Part shown: one piece after another, positions 21,832-30,323 of the stretch
Position numbering within the stretch: position 1 is the first letter of the stretch
Layout: every line of letters starts with the position of its first letter
Assembly: GCA_007026445.1 (NCBI GenBank)
Contig: VDMD01000004.1
Coordinates: 1,178,001 to 1,242,000, forward strand
Source: Schizophyllum amplum
Lineage: Eukaryota; Basidiomycota; Agaricomycetes; Agaricales; Schizophyllaceae
Direction of reading: 5' to 3'
DNA length: 64,000 bases
Program-made: the position numbers and the translations under genes
The notes under the pieces: model-generated
What the model saw: only the letters and a program-made list of their open reading frames with translations
What the model was told of the DNA's origin: nothing
Databases searched by the model: none

Positions 21832-23272
21832 TTACGCGCTCCTCGACAAACTCTGCGAGTGCCGTCTCTGCAGGTCGAGGCCCTTTTTGTAGATTTCCAG
21901 CTCCTCAATGACATTCATGAGCGCGTTGCACTCCCATTGGCCGTATAGGAAGCCCTCATAGAGCAGCGTCGTCCCCGCCCAGGATACAAACACCGTGAAG
22001 ATGATGAAGATGGGGTTGATCCACGAGTGCGGAAGCCACGAAGAGCCGATGGCGAGCGCAACAACGAGGACGAGGCACAATACGAAGCCGGTGAGCTCCT
22101 TGCGTGCACGCTCGCGGGCGAAGCTATAGCACGCCCCCAGCGCCTGCAGAAACGCGGCGACAGCGACCTCCGAGACCTCGGTCGGCTCTGCCGGGGCGGC
22201 GAGCGCGTCTTCCTGAGTAGGGTCCTCGATAGCAAGCGTAGCTTCCAGCCCAAAATGATCCGAGTACGAAAACGCGCAGCCGGGCACAATTTCCGTGAGC
22301 GCGACACGACACTGGGTGGCGCGCAGGCGCGGGTGCGGACCGGCGCGCACGGGCTGGCGGTAGAGAACGTAGTCGAGGCGCTTGCCCCAGTGCGCGCGGG
22401 CGTGCGAGTCGAGCGGCTTGGCGGCGGAGTAGGTGTTGAGCGGCGAGTCGGCGGTGACGCCGAAGCGGGCGAGTGCCTCCTGCGGGGTGGCTGCGCCGGC
22501 GGCGGGGTTAGGATGCGTGACGGCCCAGGCGTCGAGGAGGCCGGCGTGCGCGCGGATGACTTCCATGGGGAGCGTGGTGGGTATGCTGTTGAAGTCGCCG
22601 GCCTACAGGGGAAGTTAGTGAGGGGGGAGGGGAATGAGTGGAGCACAGTACGGCGATGACATGACGGCCTAGCTCGGCGGCCTGACGAGCGAGCTTTGCA
22701 AACTCCCATGCATTGACGAGGCGGTGGGCGCGATTATATTCGGGCCCATCCTCACCGCCTTTCGCGAAAAGCTGCAGGGCGTGTGAGGGGTGTGCGAGGC
22801 GGAGGTCTGCATGTGAACGTACGTGGGTGTTGAATATCTGCACTAGACCGAGGATAGGGTGCAAGATGGTCGCGGTGGCCGCTGCCTTTCCGACGAACCA
22901 GTCCCCTGCGCCTACGTCCATCGGCGCGCCATTGAGGGAGTACGGATGGACGGCGGTGGCGACGATCGGGAAGTGGGAGAGGATGGCGAGCCCAGCACCG
23001 AGCGCGCCGCTGCACGCTGTCAGTCACATGTCCGATAATATATGCGGCTGCGCGCACCTGTAGAAGAACTTGGAGTGCGGGAGGCGCCCGGCAGCTGCAT
23101 CGCGGACGCGCTCAAAGTCGGCAAAGACCCAGATCTCCTGGAGGCAGATGACGTCGTGCTGGCTGGCCGCAAGTGCGGCGGCGATGGCCCGGATGCGCTC
23201 GTCGCGGTCCTTGGCGATGAACTTGAGTCCCCAGCAGTTGAGGGAGAAGATTCGCAGCTGGCGGTCGGACAT
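21832..23272 (-). CDS. ISC1: Inositol phosphosphingolipid phospholipase C (ISC1, neutral sphingomyelinase family)
   Basis: The start is ATG 23272 (MSDRQLRIFSLNCWGLKFIA). An upstream in-frame ATG at 23296 adds eight residues. The endonuclease/exonuclease/phosphatase fold is shown by LNCWGLKF, CLQEIWVF (metal Glu), IVATAVHPYSLNGAPMDVGA, FNTHTDLRLAHP, VIAVGDFNSIP (Asp/Asn) and AFSYSDHFGLEAT (catalytic Asp-His). The C-terminus has two hydrophobic segments (LTGFVLCLVLVVALAIGSSW and FIIFTVFVSWAGTTLLYEGF) and a basic QRRHSQSLSRSA tail, as in yeast Isc1. It cleaves inositol phosphosphingolipids to ceramides at ER and mitochondrial membranes. It converges on RNF10 with about 150 bp between stops. Confidence 0.92.
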
Positions 23273-23338
23273 CAAAGCAAGAAAGTGCGCGCCCACGTGC
23301 GCGCCCCGCTCTTGTCCTCCGCCGCCATCACGTCACCC
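23273..23338. promoter_or_regulatory. 66 bp divergent intergenic region ISC1 / NXT1
   Basis: This is the shortest divergent gap in the window. It contains CACGTGCGC, CACGTCAC and a pyrimidine run (cttgtcctccgccgcc). At least one transcript must begin inside it or overlap the neighbour's 5' UTR. Confidence 0.6.
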
Positions 23339-23943
23339 ATGTCCGCGCCACTGCCTGCGACCGGGCCCTTCTCAGACAAGGAGTGCGTCGTTTACGGCCC
23401 TCTTCCCCTCCCCGCCATCATCATGCCAACATCGAGGCTTTTGCAGCATTGATATCGCGAACCGCGCCGCGGACGGCTTCGTGCGCGTCTATTACTCCGC
23501 GTACGACTCGGACACCCGCGCGACGGATGTTCCAAAGTTCTATCGCCAGGACTCGACCCTTACATGGAACGGCACAGCACTACAGGGTGCAGAAGGCATG
23601 CAGCAGCTCCTCCAGGGCATGCCGCCCACCGTACACGAGATGCAGTCCTTTGACTGTCATCCGGTCCCAGGTGCGTGTCAAGCTGTTGCGCCAAACGTGT
23701 TGTACTGATAGACGTACAGGTACCATGCCCCCTCAGCTCCTCATCACCGTCTCCGGCAACGTCACGCATGGCGCAGGCCCTAGTGGAAACCCGAAAGGCA
23801 GCAATCCCAAAGACCCAGAGGGCCATCCCCGCGTCTTCTGCCAGACCTTCATGCTCGTCGTAGACCCCACAGCGCCGTCAGGAAAGCCGGGCGAGATGGC
23901 AAAGTACTACGTCTGTGCGGACTCCTTCCGCTTCGTTGGATGA
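23339..23943 (+). CDS. NXT1: NTF2-domain mRNA export cofactor (NXT1/p15 type)
   Basis: ATG 23339 opens MSAPLPATGPFSDK. An intron (gtgcgtcg...tttgcag) joins it to DIDIANRAADGFVRVYYSAY. The protein continues FYRQDSTLTWNGTALQGAEG, LLQGMPPTVHEMQSFDCHPV, then PGTMPPQLLITVSGNVTHG, HPRVFCQTFMLVVDP and KYYVCADSFRFVG, stopping at TGA 23941-23943. This is the single NTF2 fold of p15/NXT1, the heterodimer partner of the Mex67/NXF1 export receptor (functional counterpart of yeast Mtr2). It is about 160 residues, near family length. The FDCHPVPG motif is diagnostic against ordinary NTF2. It shares a 66 bp promoter with ISC1. Confidence 0.88.
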
Positions 23944-24916
23944 TGCCCATCGGTCTGCCTGTATGAAGCTCATGGTGCGTTCCGTCTCGCATCGACTTGT
24001 TGTAGCGTTAAATTCCTCTCAGGGCTTACTATCTGTATCTTATGCTGCCAATGCAAATCGCGTGCAAATCACAGTACTCAGAACGCAAAGAGTCTCACTG
24101 CACTGGCCAAACGTACGCACGTATCCCGCCAGGCCAGCCATTCGCTGTGAATCGTCTGCTCCGGGTGCATCCCACTATGACATAGAGAAACATCTATCCG
24201 CGAGAACGAACAGTACATACTTCAAATCATTACAAACTTCATACACGCCTCAGTTCGCAGCAACGACTGCCTGGGGAGACCAAAATATTGGGCAGGGATA
24301 CCGCGTCGAATCTCGATTCTCGACGCGTGCGCGCGCACACACGTGCTTCGACCGAGTCAATTTTCTCTAGCCATGCAGGCGGAACTTCCAAGCAATTTGT
24401 GCACGAGCGAGAAAAAGCAACGAACACGGTGTATTCACAAGTTGCTACTATAGAGGAGGGATGTACAGCGAGACATTGCGGCCGAATCCATACAGCACCG
24501 CGAAGGGTAGACTGCAACGAACCGACCGCACCCAAGTCCCATCGTAGATCGCTCTCCAGCCATAATGACGGGCTCGAGGTCCTCGACCCGCACACGTCCC
24601 GAAGGCAGCGCAGGCTATTCGAACTGCTTTTGACAGGCTGTGAGTTTGCGTTAAGGAGAGAGAGGACGGAGGTCGGCCGGCTATATACTATGCAGTCTGT
24701 CCAGCACGTGATGCATGGGTGGCTGAGGCCCCTCCCGTGGCGTCTGGACCCCCAAACACAGGTTCGAGGGCTCGGCGTGGGAATCTTATCGAGGATATCG
24801 TCGTCGCCGTCACCTGCATCGACAAACACCCTTTGCTCGCCGTCCGCTCAGTCGCACGCTGAGTAGATAACAAAACAGGGCCCCGCCAGTCGCCGGGAGC
24901 CGCACGAAAATCAGAG
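23944..24916. other. 973 bp intergenic region upstream of STM1-like gene
   Basis: No supported gene. Two overlapping open frames of about 190 codons occur on opposite strands (roughly 24240-24866), but neither has an ATG start, a recognisable domain or introns, so they look like chance frames in GC-rich DNA. The right part is presumably promoter and 5' UTR of the next gene. Confidence 0.4.
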
Positions 24917-26080
24917 ATGGCCTCACGCAATGCCTTTGCGCTGCTAGGTGCGCACCGATCTGACGATCCCCCTGCGCTCTACTTACTTCCCCTTCACAGC
25001 CGAGGACGGTGAGTCCCCGGCGCCAGCGCCGGCACCCAAGCCTGCCGCACCGGCTGCCCCCGCCGCCCCCGCATCGCGCGGCACGCAAAAGACGCGCGGT
25101 CCCGCATCCCGTGGCGGAAAGTACTACCCACGCGGTGGTCGCCCCGCGCCATCCGGCGGCGCGACTGAAGGCGGCGCGGACGACGCGCCCGCCGAGCGCA
25201 AGTGTGAGATCAGCTGATCGCGCCCATCTGCGCCGCGCTGAACATCTCCGTGTAGTCGAGAACCGTGAGGGCCGCGGACGTGGCCGTGGCCGGGGAGGCC
25301 CCCGTGGCGGACGCGGTGGTGGCCAGAAGTTTGACCGTCATAGCCAGACGGGGAGGACGTGCGTGCTTTTGTGCCATGGGGAACTTCTTGAGCTGATCGA
25401 TTGATGTAGCGACTCCGACAAGAAGATTCACCAGGGCTGGGGCGGCGACGAGGCCACCTCCGAGCTCAAGGCTGAGGAGACCGGCGAGGCTGATGCGTCC
25501 GCTGAGGCTCGCGCCCCCGAGGCCGACGGTGAGGTTGCACCGGGCACCCCCGCCGCCGAGAAGAACGAGGGCAGCCGCCCGCGCCGGGAGCGCGAGCCCG
25601 AGGAGGAGGACAACACTCTCACCCTCGAGCAGTACCTCGCTCAGAAGCAGGAGCTTACCGCCGTCCCCAAGCTGGAAACCCGCCAGGCCAACGAGGGCGC
25701 GGACGACAAGATCTGGGAGGGAGCAGTCCCTCTCCAGAAGCCGGAGGAGGATGCCTACTTTGCTGGCAAGGTATGCGCTATGACATCGCGCCCATTGCTT
25801 GCGACTGACCTCCTCCCAGAACAAGTCCTCCGCGCCCAAGTCGCGCGGTGAGAAGAAGGAGAAGGTCTTCATCGAGATTGACGCGCGCTTCGAGCGCCCG
25901 TCGCGCGGCGGCCGTGGTGGCCGTGGCGGTTTCGAGGGCCGTGGACGCGGTGAAGGTCGTGGCGAAGGTCGCGGCCGTGGTGTCCGCGGTGGAGGGCGTG
26001 GCCGTGGCGGTCGCGCCAACGGCGCAGAGGCGCCGGCGTTCAGCGTGGATGACGAGACTGCCTTCCCCTCTCTCTCGTAG
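24917..26080 (+). CDS. STM1: STM1/SERBP1-family ribosome- and RNA-binding protein
   Basis: ATG 24917 opens MASRNAFALLAEDGESPAPA (intron after ALL). This is the Stm1 N-terminal motif (NxFALL), followed by Ala/Pro-rich sequence, RGGKYYPRGGRPAPSG and RGRGRGRGGPRGGRGGGQKF, then the HABP4/PAI-RBP1 core DRHSQTGRTDSDKKIHQGWG. The mid region contains NTLTLEQYLAQKQE and DDKIWEGAVPLQKPEEDAYF. A second RGG-rich block and a FSVDDETAFPSLS end follow at TAG 26078-26080. These proteins clamp idle 80S ribosomes and bind mRNA. The RGG blocks are probable arginine-methylation sites (inference). The region is strongly GC-skewed and repetitive at DNA level because of Arg-Gly codons. Confidence 0.92.
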
Positions 26081-26503
26081 AGGGCGGCATGTCGTGGTCG
26101 CTGACAGAGTAAATAACCGCATTATCTGTACTCCTCATCATGGACGCGATGTACGCTGTGTATCACCATGTCTTCTAGCAGTGTACTGATACGCCCTGTG
26201 TTGTTGTTTCTGCATATATAAGCTTATCATTTCCGTTCTATTACTTGTCTTGCGCGTTCGACTTGTTCTTCTTGCTTTGGTGATTCTTGATGTCGTCCAC
26301 TGTACGAAATGACAACTGATGAGCTCAAACTCGACTGGGCGCGCCTGAAATGGCGGCAGCCTCTCAACAAGCTAATCTACACCTTGCCATACTGTGTACA
26401 ATACAGGTGGACGCGATGTCCCAATGCGATGCGACGTGCACGGGTGTGGGTGGACATGATGCGACCAAGCAGCGTGGCGTCGGTTAGCCTGGCGCTAACA
26501 GGC
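26081..26503. other. Convergent intergenic region STM1 / LSM1
   Basis: No gene is seen. It contains 3'-UTR-like AT-rich DNA (ctgcatatataagcttatc, about 26210) between converging genes. Confidence 0.45.
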
Positions 26504-27079
26504 TCAGTAGCTGTCACCCTCGCCTCCTTCTCGTGAAAAGCCCTCCTGCTCGAAGAGCACCTTCTCCTTGACCTCCTCGTGCTTCTTCTTGTCCTCGATC
26601 TCCTTCAGGTGATACGGCTCGAGCGCCTTGTACTCGACTCGTCGCAACGGCACGTCGTCCTCGCGATCAAGGTCCTGTCGTGCCATCAGCTCTACGCTGA
26701 TCATCCACAGCATATATCACGCACGATCTCGCCCAGGAGCACGACGTTCTCCCCCCGTATCAAGAAAAGCCCGACGTGCTTCTCCGCGCACAGGTTCCCA
26801 TGATATATGAGCTCGTAGGTGTCTTCCAAAACGAGGTTCGCTTTGGGGGGAGGGCCGGGTAAGCCTGCCTCGAGACACAGAAGCCGCTGCTATTCACCGA
26901 ACTGGTCATACGAGCGCAGGACGCCGTGCAGCTTGCGGCCGTCCCGCAGAATCACCAACATCTTCCCTTGCTTGTTGTTCGCTCGTCAGTGATGCGCGAT
27001 GGGCGGGCGCGCGCGCACACGTACTGTCCACGCTGTCCACCAGCGCGCCAGAGGTCGTGAATGGTATCAACGAGTCCAT
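26504..27079 (-). CDS. LSM1: LSM1, mRNA-decapping Sm-like protein
   Basis: ATG 27079-27077 opens MDSLIPFTTSGALVDSVD. Short introns connect it to GKMLVILRDGRKLHGVLRSY and DQFANLVLEDTYELIYHGNL, then GLFLIRGENVVLLGEI and DLDREDDVPLRRVEY. This gives complete Sm1 and Sm2 motifs. The C-terminal extension (HLKEIEDKKKHEEVKEKVLF ... GGEGDSY) distinguishes Lsm1 from other Lsm proteins. It forms the cytoplasmic Lsm1-7/Pat1 ring on the 3' end of deadenylated mRNAs. The last exon ends at TGA 26506-26504. Four exons fit in under 600 bp. Confidence 0.9.
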
Positions 27080-27137
27080 GCTCGAGATCGGGAACGGGGC
27101 AGTGGTGGTCGACGCGAAGGAAAGTATGTCACACTCC

Positions 27138-27479
27138 GTCACGCGAATGCGCTACTCTGCACTTTGATTCGAAATTCAGACCGCACCGCAGCAAGAAGGA
27201 TACGCGCAGGGTCCCCTGCGACATACGTCGCGCTAAATCACGCGATGAGCTGGCCTGCGATTGTATCTCGATCCCAAGTTCAGATCAAACGCCACGAGAA
27301 TGAGCAAACTTACGGCCTGTACGTCACGTGATGTCACACAAACCTGTCACGGCATGTCACGCAATTCTGCCGATCGTCGGTCCTCGACTCAAAGTTCACG
27401 CTATCTTCACGCACTTCGACTGAAAGTTCACGCTCTTCTCGCACTTCAATTCGTAGGTCACCCCGACCTGCAGCAAAAA
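27138..27479. repeat. Degenerate repeats between LSM1 and tRNA-Ser, including a decayed copy of the tRNA 3' end and flank
   Basis: The stretch 27158-27229 (gcactttgattcgaaattca, then gcagcaag, gcagggt, tacgtc) aligns with 27441-27507, which is the tRNA 3' flank plus its 3' end (gcacttcaattcgtaggtca, gcagcaaa, gcagggt, tacgtc). The motif AAAGTTCACGC also occurs twice at about 27391 and 27423, with cacttcga/cacttcaa elements nearby. This reads as local tandem duplication followed by decay. Confidence 0.5.
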
Positions 27480-27571
27480 CGACACGAGCAGGGTTCGAAC
27501 CTACGTCCACAAAGTGGATGAGATGTTGAAGCAGTTCAAGTCTCACGCCTTAACCACTCGGCCATCGTGCC
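27480..27571 (-). tRNA. tRNA-Ser(UGA) with a 10-nt intron
   Basis: Read on the minus strand, the acceptor stem GGCACGA (27571-27565) pairs with TCGTGTC (27487-27481), with one G-T wobble and discriminator G. The D-arm is GGCCGAGTGGTTAAGGC. The anticodon stem TGAGA/TCTCA is intact with loop CTTGAA..A, giving anticodon TGA (27538-27536). A 10-base intron (27534-27525) follows position 37 as is canonical. A long variable arm (TCCAC-TTT-GTGGA) marks a type II tRNA. The T-arm is GTAGG-TTCGAAC-CCTGC. CCA is not encoded. It reads UCA/UCG-box serine codons. Confidence 0.93.
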
Positions 27572-27842
27572 ATATTCAATGGCATCCGGTTGAACAAATT
27601 GGCGTGATCACCGCTTACAGAACTCTTTCACCCGTGGTACGCTGAAAGCCAGATTTCCGACAGAGGCTCCGAGAGGCTTGCGAACGAAGTAGTTCCCTCG
27701 CAGCCCGACGCGTCCCAGCGCCGTTTCTCGGCCACCTCGTCCTGCCGTTCGTACTTCTCCATCTGAGCTGGTATCTGCCAGCCATTCGCTAAGCGTCGCG
27801 TCGGGGGCCTTGAAGTGCTCGGCTTATGCGTGCATACATCTA
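27572..27842. other. Intergenic between tRNA-Ser and MITE-like element
   Basis: No supported gene. On the minus strand two frames stay open between about 27840 and 27608. One ends ...NYFVRKPLGASVGNLAFSVP and is followed by a plausible stop, but no family was recognised and no convincing start was found. A coding remnant cannot be excluded. Confidence 0.35.
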
Positions 27843-28257
27843 CTTACTATGCCCCATCGGGTCTTTGACGATTCTGCTCAAATCGTCAAACTCCCGGGAA
27901 ACACCCTTCATGTGGTCCAATTCTGCCCGGAAAAAAATTGTAGGGTCCGTTTTCAAGCGCTGGCTACTTATCCAACGGTGCACATTTTGTGGCCGGGAAC
28001 TCGAAGGATGGTGTTGAAGCTCGCGGGTGGAAGAATTGATGGCCATCAGCCCACGTGCTGGCATCGTCCCCGTCTTGCCACCATTTTTTCTCATTTACAC
28101 GCAGAAAAAATAGCACCATCGGATAATGGGAGTACGAAAACCCAGCCTGTATTTTCTCCGGAAGAAAAACGGTCCATATAGGGGGGTTTCCCGGGTGTTT
28201 GACCATTCTGCTCAGAATCGTCAAAGACCCGATGAGGCACAAATGAGGCATAGTAAG
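27843..28257. mobile_element. MITE-like non-autonomous element, 415 bp, long terminal inverted repeats, TA flanks
   Basis: The left end CTTACTATGCCCCATCGGGT (27843 on) continues with TTTGACGATTCTG. It is repeated in inverted orientation at the right end, which finishes at 28257 as GGCATAGTAAG. The inverted repeats span about 75 bp, with an 11-nt insertion in the right copy. Each also folds on itself: TTTGACGATT...AATCGTCAAA on the left. The element is flanked by TA on both sides (27841-27842 and 28258-28259), as expected for Tc1/mariner-type insertion. There is no coding capacity. The superfamily assignment is inference from the TA flank. Confidence 0.75.
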
Positions 28258-28439
28258 TATCCGCCCTTCGCGACGGTCACCTCCTGCTGTACTTACATCC
28301 TGTGCAGAACACCGTCATGTCGTTCCACGGAAGTAGAAAGCAAGGTAGTATACAGCGATGGAAATTACATAATCCGGCCAATAGATACGACTGAACTTGA
28401 GATGTACAATGGCGATGCGCACAGGGCATTGTCGCCGTG
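28258..28439. other. Short intergenic between MITE and SNF4 3' end
   Basis: No gene is recognised. A minus-strand ATG at about 28317 with a GTAAGT donor soon after is noted in the findings. Confidence 0.35.
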
Positions 28440-30107
28440 CTATGACTCTGGCTCTGGCTCCGGCTCTGGTGCAGCATCGACTTCCGGTTCTGCTGGCGTG
28501 TCGTCCACCTCGACCTTCGGAGGTTCAGCATCAGGTTCTGTGGGCTCCGTAGGCACCTCGATCGTCTCTACCTCCCCCGATGGATGCTCTACAATCGGAG
28601 GCGGTTGGAAAGGCGGCACAAAGTGCGCACGCTCATCGAAGGATCCATCGCGGCTGCGCTCCGACCATGAGTCATCGCCTGAAGCATGCCGCTCCCTTCC
28701 CAGTGTCGAGAACGAGGTCGAAGCTGAGGGCGTCGTCGGTTCTGTGGCGCCCAGATTCGGGACACCGACGATGTAGCGGAGGACGTCGCTGAGAGTGATG
28801 ATGCCCAGCAACCGGCCCTTCTTGCCCCCTCTTCGCTCCTCCTCTTCGCCTTCTACGACCACCAGCCGATGAACTCGCCGCCGCTTGATGAGCTGGAGGA
28901 GTTTGTCCAGCGAGTCCGATGCAGTGCAGATGACGACGCCAGGAAAGTCCTTGGCGCGCTGATTAAGAGCTTCGCGGACTGTTAAGCTCAAGCCTTGGAA
29001 AGCTCCAAGGCGAACAAGGGTCTGCGTGCGATGAGTTACATGAAGCGACATAATGGAATCACGCACGATAACGTCGACCGTCTCGTACAGGTTGACCACA
29101 ACGCCGTCTGCGTCCACGATGGGTACAGCAGAGATGGACTTCTCGGAGAACATGTGTACCACGTCGAAGACGCTGGTATCCATATGTGCGATGGCAATTG
29201 GATAGAAAGGATTGTCTGCTGTCGGGCAGGTGACATATGTGCCAATTCCCAGCGCGCGTAGCGGAAGTTGTAGTTGTTGAATCTCCTTCATGCACTGCGG
29301 AAGGCGCGTCAGGGGGTATACGCAGCAGCACAGCCAGACCACGTACGTTGATGGAGATGAACTTGAGCAATCGATACTGCGTCAGAACGGAGACAATGAC
29401 CTCTTGCCCGGTCTCGGAATCGTTGTCAAGAAGTGGTACGCGACGTGCATGAGTCTGGATGAGCAGGGTGGCAGCCGCGTATAGTGTGCTAGTGGGATGT
29501 TCTCGTAGCAAAGGAGGCTGGTCGACGCCAAGTTCACGCTCGATATCTGATATACAATGAGCATGCATAGTCAGGAGGGCGGCATAAGGAGGGTGCGCAC
29601 CTCGCAATTGATCCAACTTGAACGTCTCAACGTCCTCTGCAGCGTCGTCGTAGGTAGATGTATTGCGCCAGTAGTACTGCATCAAGTGGATGATATCCAG
29701 CACAGTCAGCATGCCTGCAAACTCTCCCTTCTCGCTGTCCCATAACGGCGCGGATACAACGCCTGATGTGCAGTGTGATCATGAGGTCAGGTATAGGGAG
29801 GGAAGCACGCGCCATTGAGAAGGAGGCACTGGAGAGCCTTCTTGACATTGAGCTCGACGTCCAGCACTATAAGCCTGAACGATATGGGAAAGACGTCGTA
29901 GACAGTCCGGCCTTTGGAAAGTGATCAGGAGCAGATCCGGGGATGCGGGGAGTAAGCTATACTTTTGAGGAACTTGCGTATGGAGACAAGCGCCTGGTCA
30001 TGGTTGTCCTTCTGGGCTGGTGCAGAGTGCGAGCCGGCGCGTTTCCTGACTGAGCCACGGCGTCGGGACTTTGGGGAGGCTGCTATGGGGGAGAGGGTCG
30101 AGGCCAT
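28440..30107 (-). CDS. SNF4: SNF4, gamma (CBS-domain) subunit of AMPK/SNF1 kinase
   Basis: ATG 30107 opens MASTLSPIAASPKSRRRGSV and HDQALVSIRKFLK. An intron leads to GRTVYDVFPISFRLIVLDVE, then LNVKKALQCLLLNGVVSAPL and FAGMLTVLDIIHLMQYYW (CBS1). CBS2 is HPTSTLYAAATLLIQTHARR, QEVIVSVLTQYRLLKFISIN. CBS3 is HMDTSVFDVVHMFSEKSISA with VPIVDADGVVVNLYETVDVI. CBS4 is FPGVVICTASDSLDKLLQLI, HRLVVV and GRLLGIITLSDVLRYIVG. A disordered Pro/Glu-rich tail of about 120 residues ends PEPEPEPES, longer than yeast Snf4. It is the nucleotide-sensing regulatory subunit of the energy kinase. Frequent short introns. Divergent from SSH4. Confidence 0.93.
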
Positions 30108-30323
30108 GGCGGTAGAACAAGAGAGGTGGGTGTTGATCGGTGTTGATCAATGCCCTCGGCGACATGTGGGGGGTGCCTTGCTGCAGTTTCCCACGGGTTT
30201 ACTGCCGGATTACATCAGCCGCGTTGCGCGCCGAATTCAACGTCCATCTGAGCGTCACAGCCCTTGTCAGTCTCAGTGTCAAGCAGTCGACGGCAGCCGG
30301 CCAGCCTCTTGCCTCCTGCGCCC
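30108..30323. promoter_or_regulatory. Shared divergent promoter region SNF4 / SSH4
   Basis: 216 bp separate the ATGs. An upstream in-frame ATG at 30264 could extend SSH4 by 20 residues. No TATA box. Confidence 0.5.

Noticed and set aside
24239..24866. Two overlapping ~190-codon frames on opposite strands
   Set aside because: Both begin at non-ATG codons, have no domain, no intron signals and no Kozak-like start; likely chance frames in GC-rich DNA.
27608..27800. Mitochondrial ATPase inhibitor (IF1) remnant suggested by SSDGEVRTAGRGG and NYFVRK
   Set aside because: Resemblance is confined to a few residues, the coiled-coil part is missing, and the order could be chance.
27980..28251. Open frames inside the MITE-like element as a transposase remnant
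   Set aside because: They run through the inverted repeats, contain no DDE/D-like motif, and the element is too short for a transposase.
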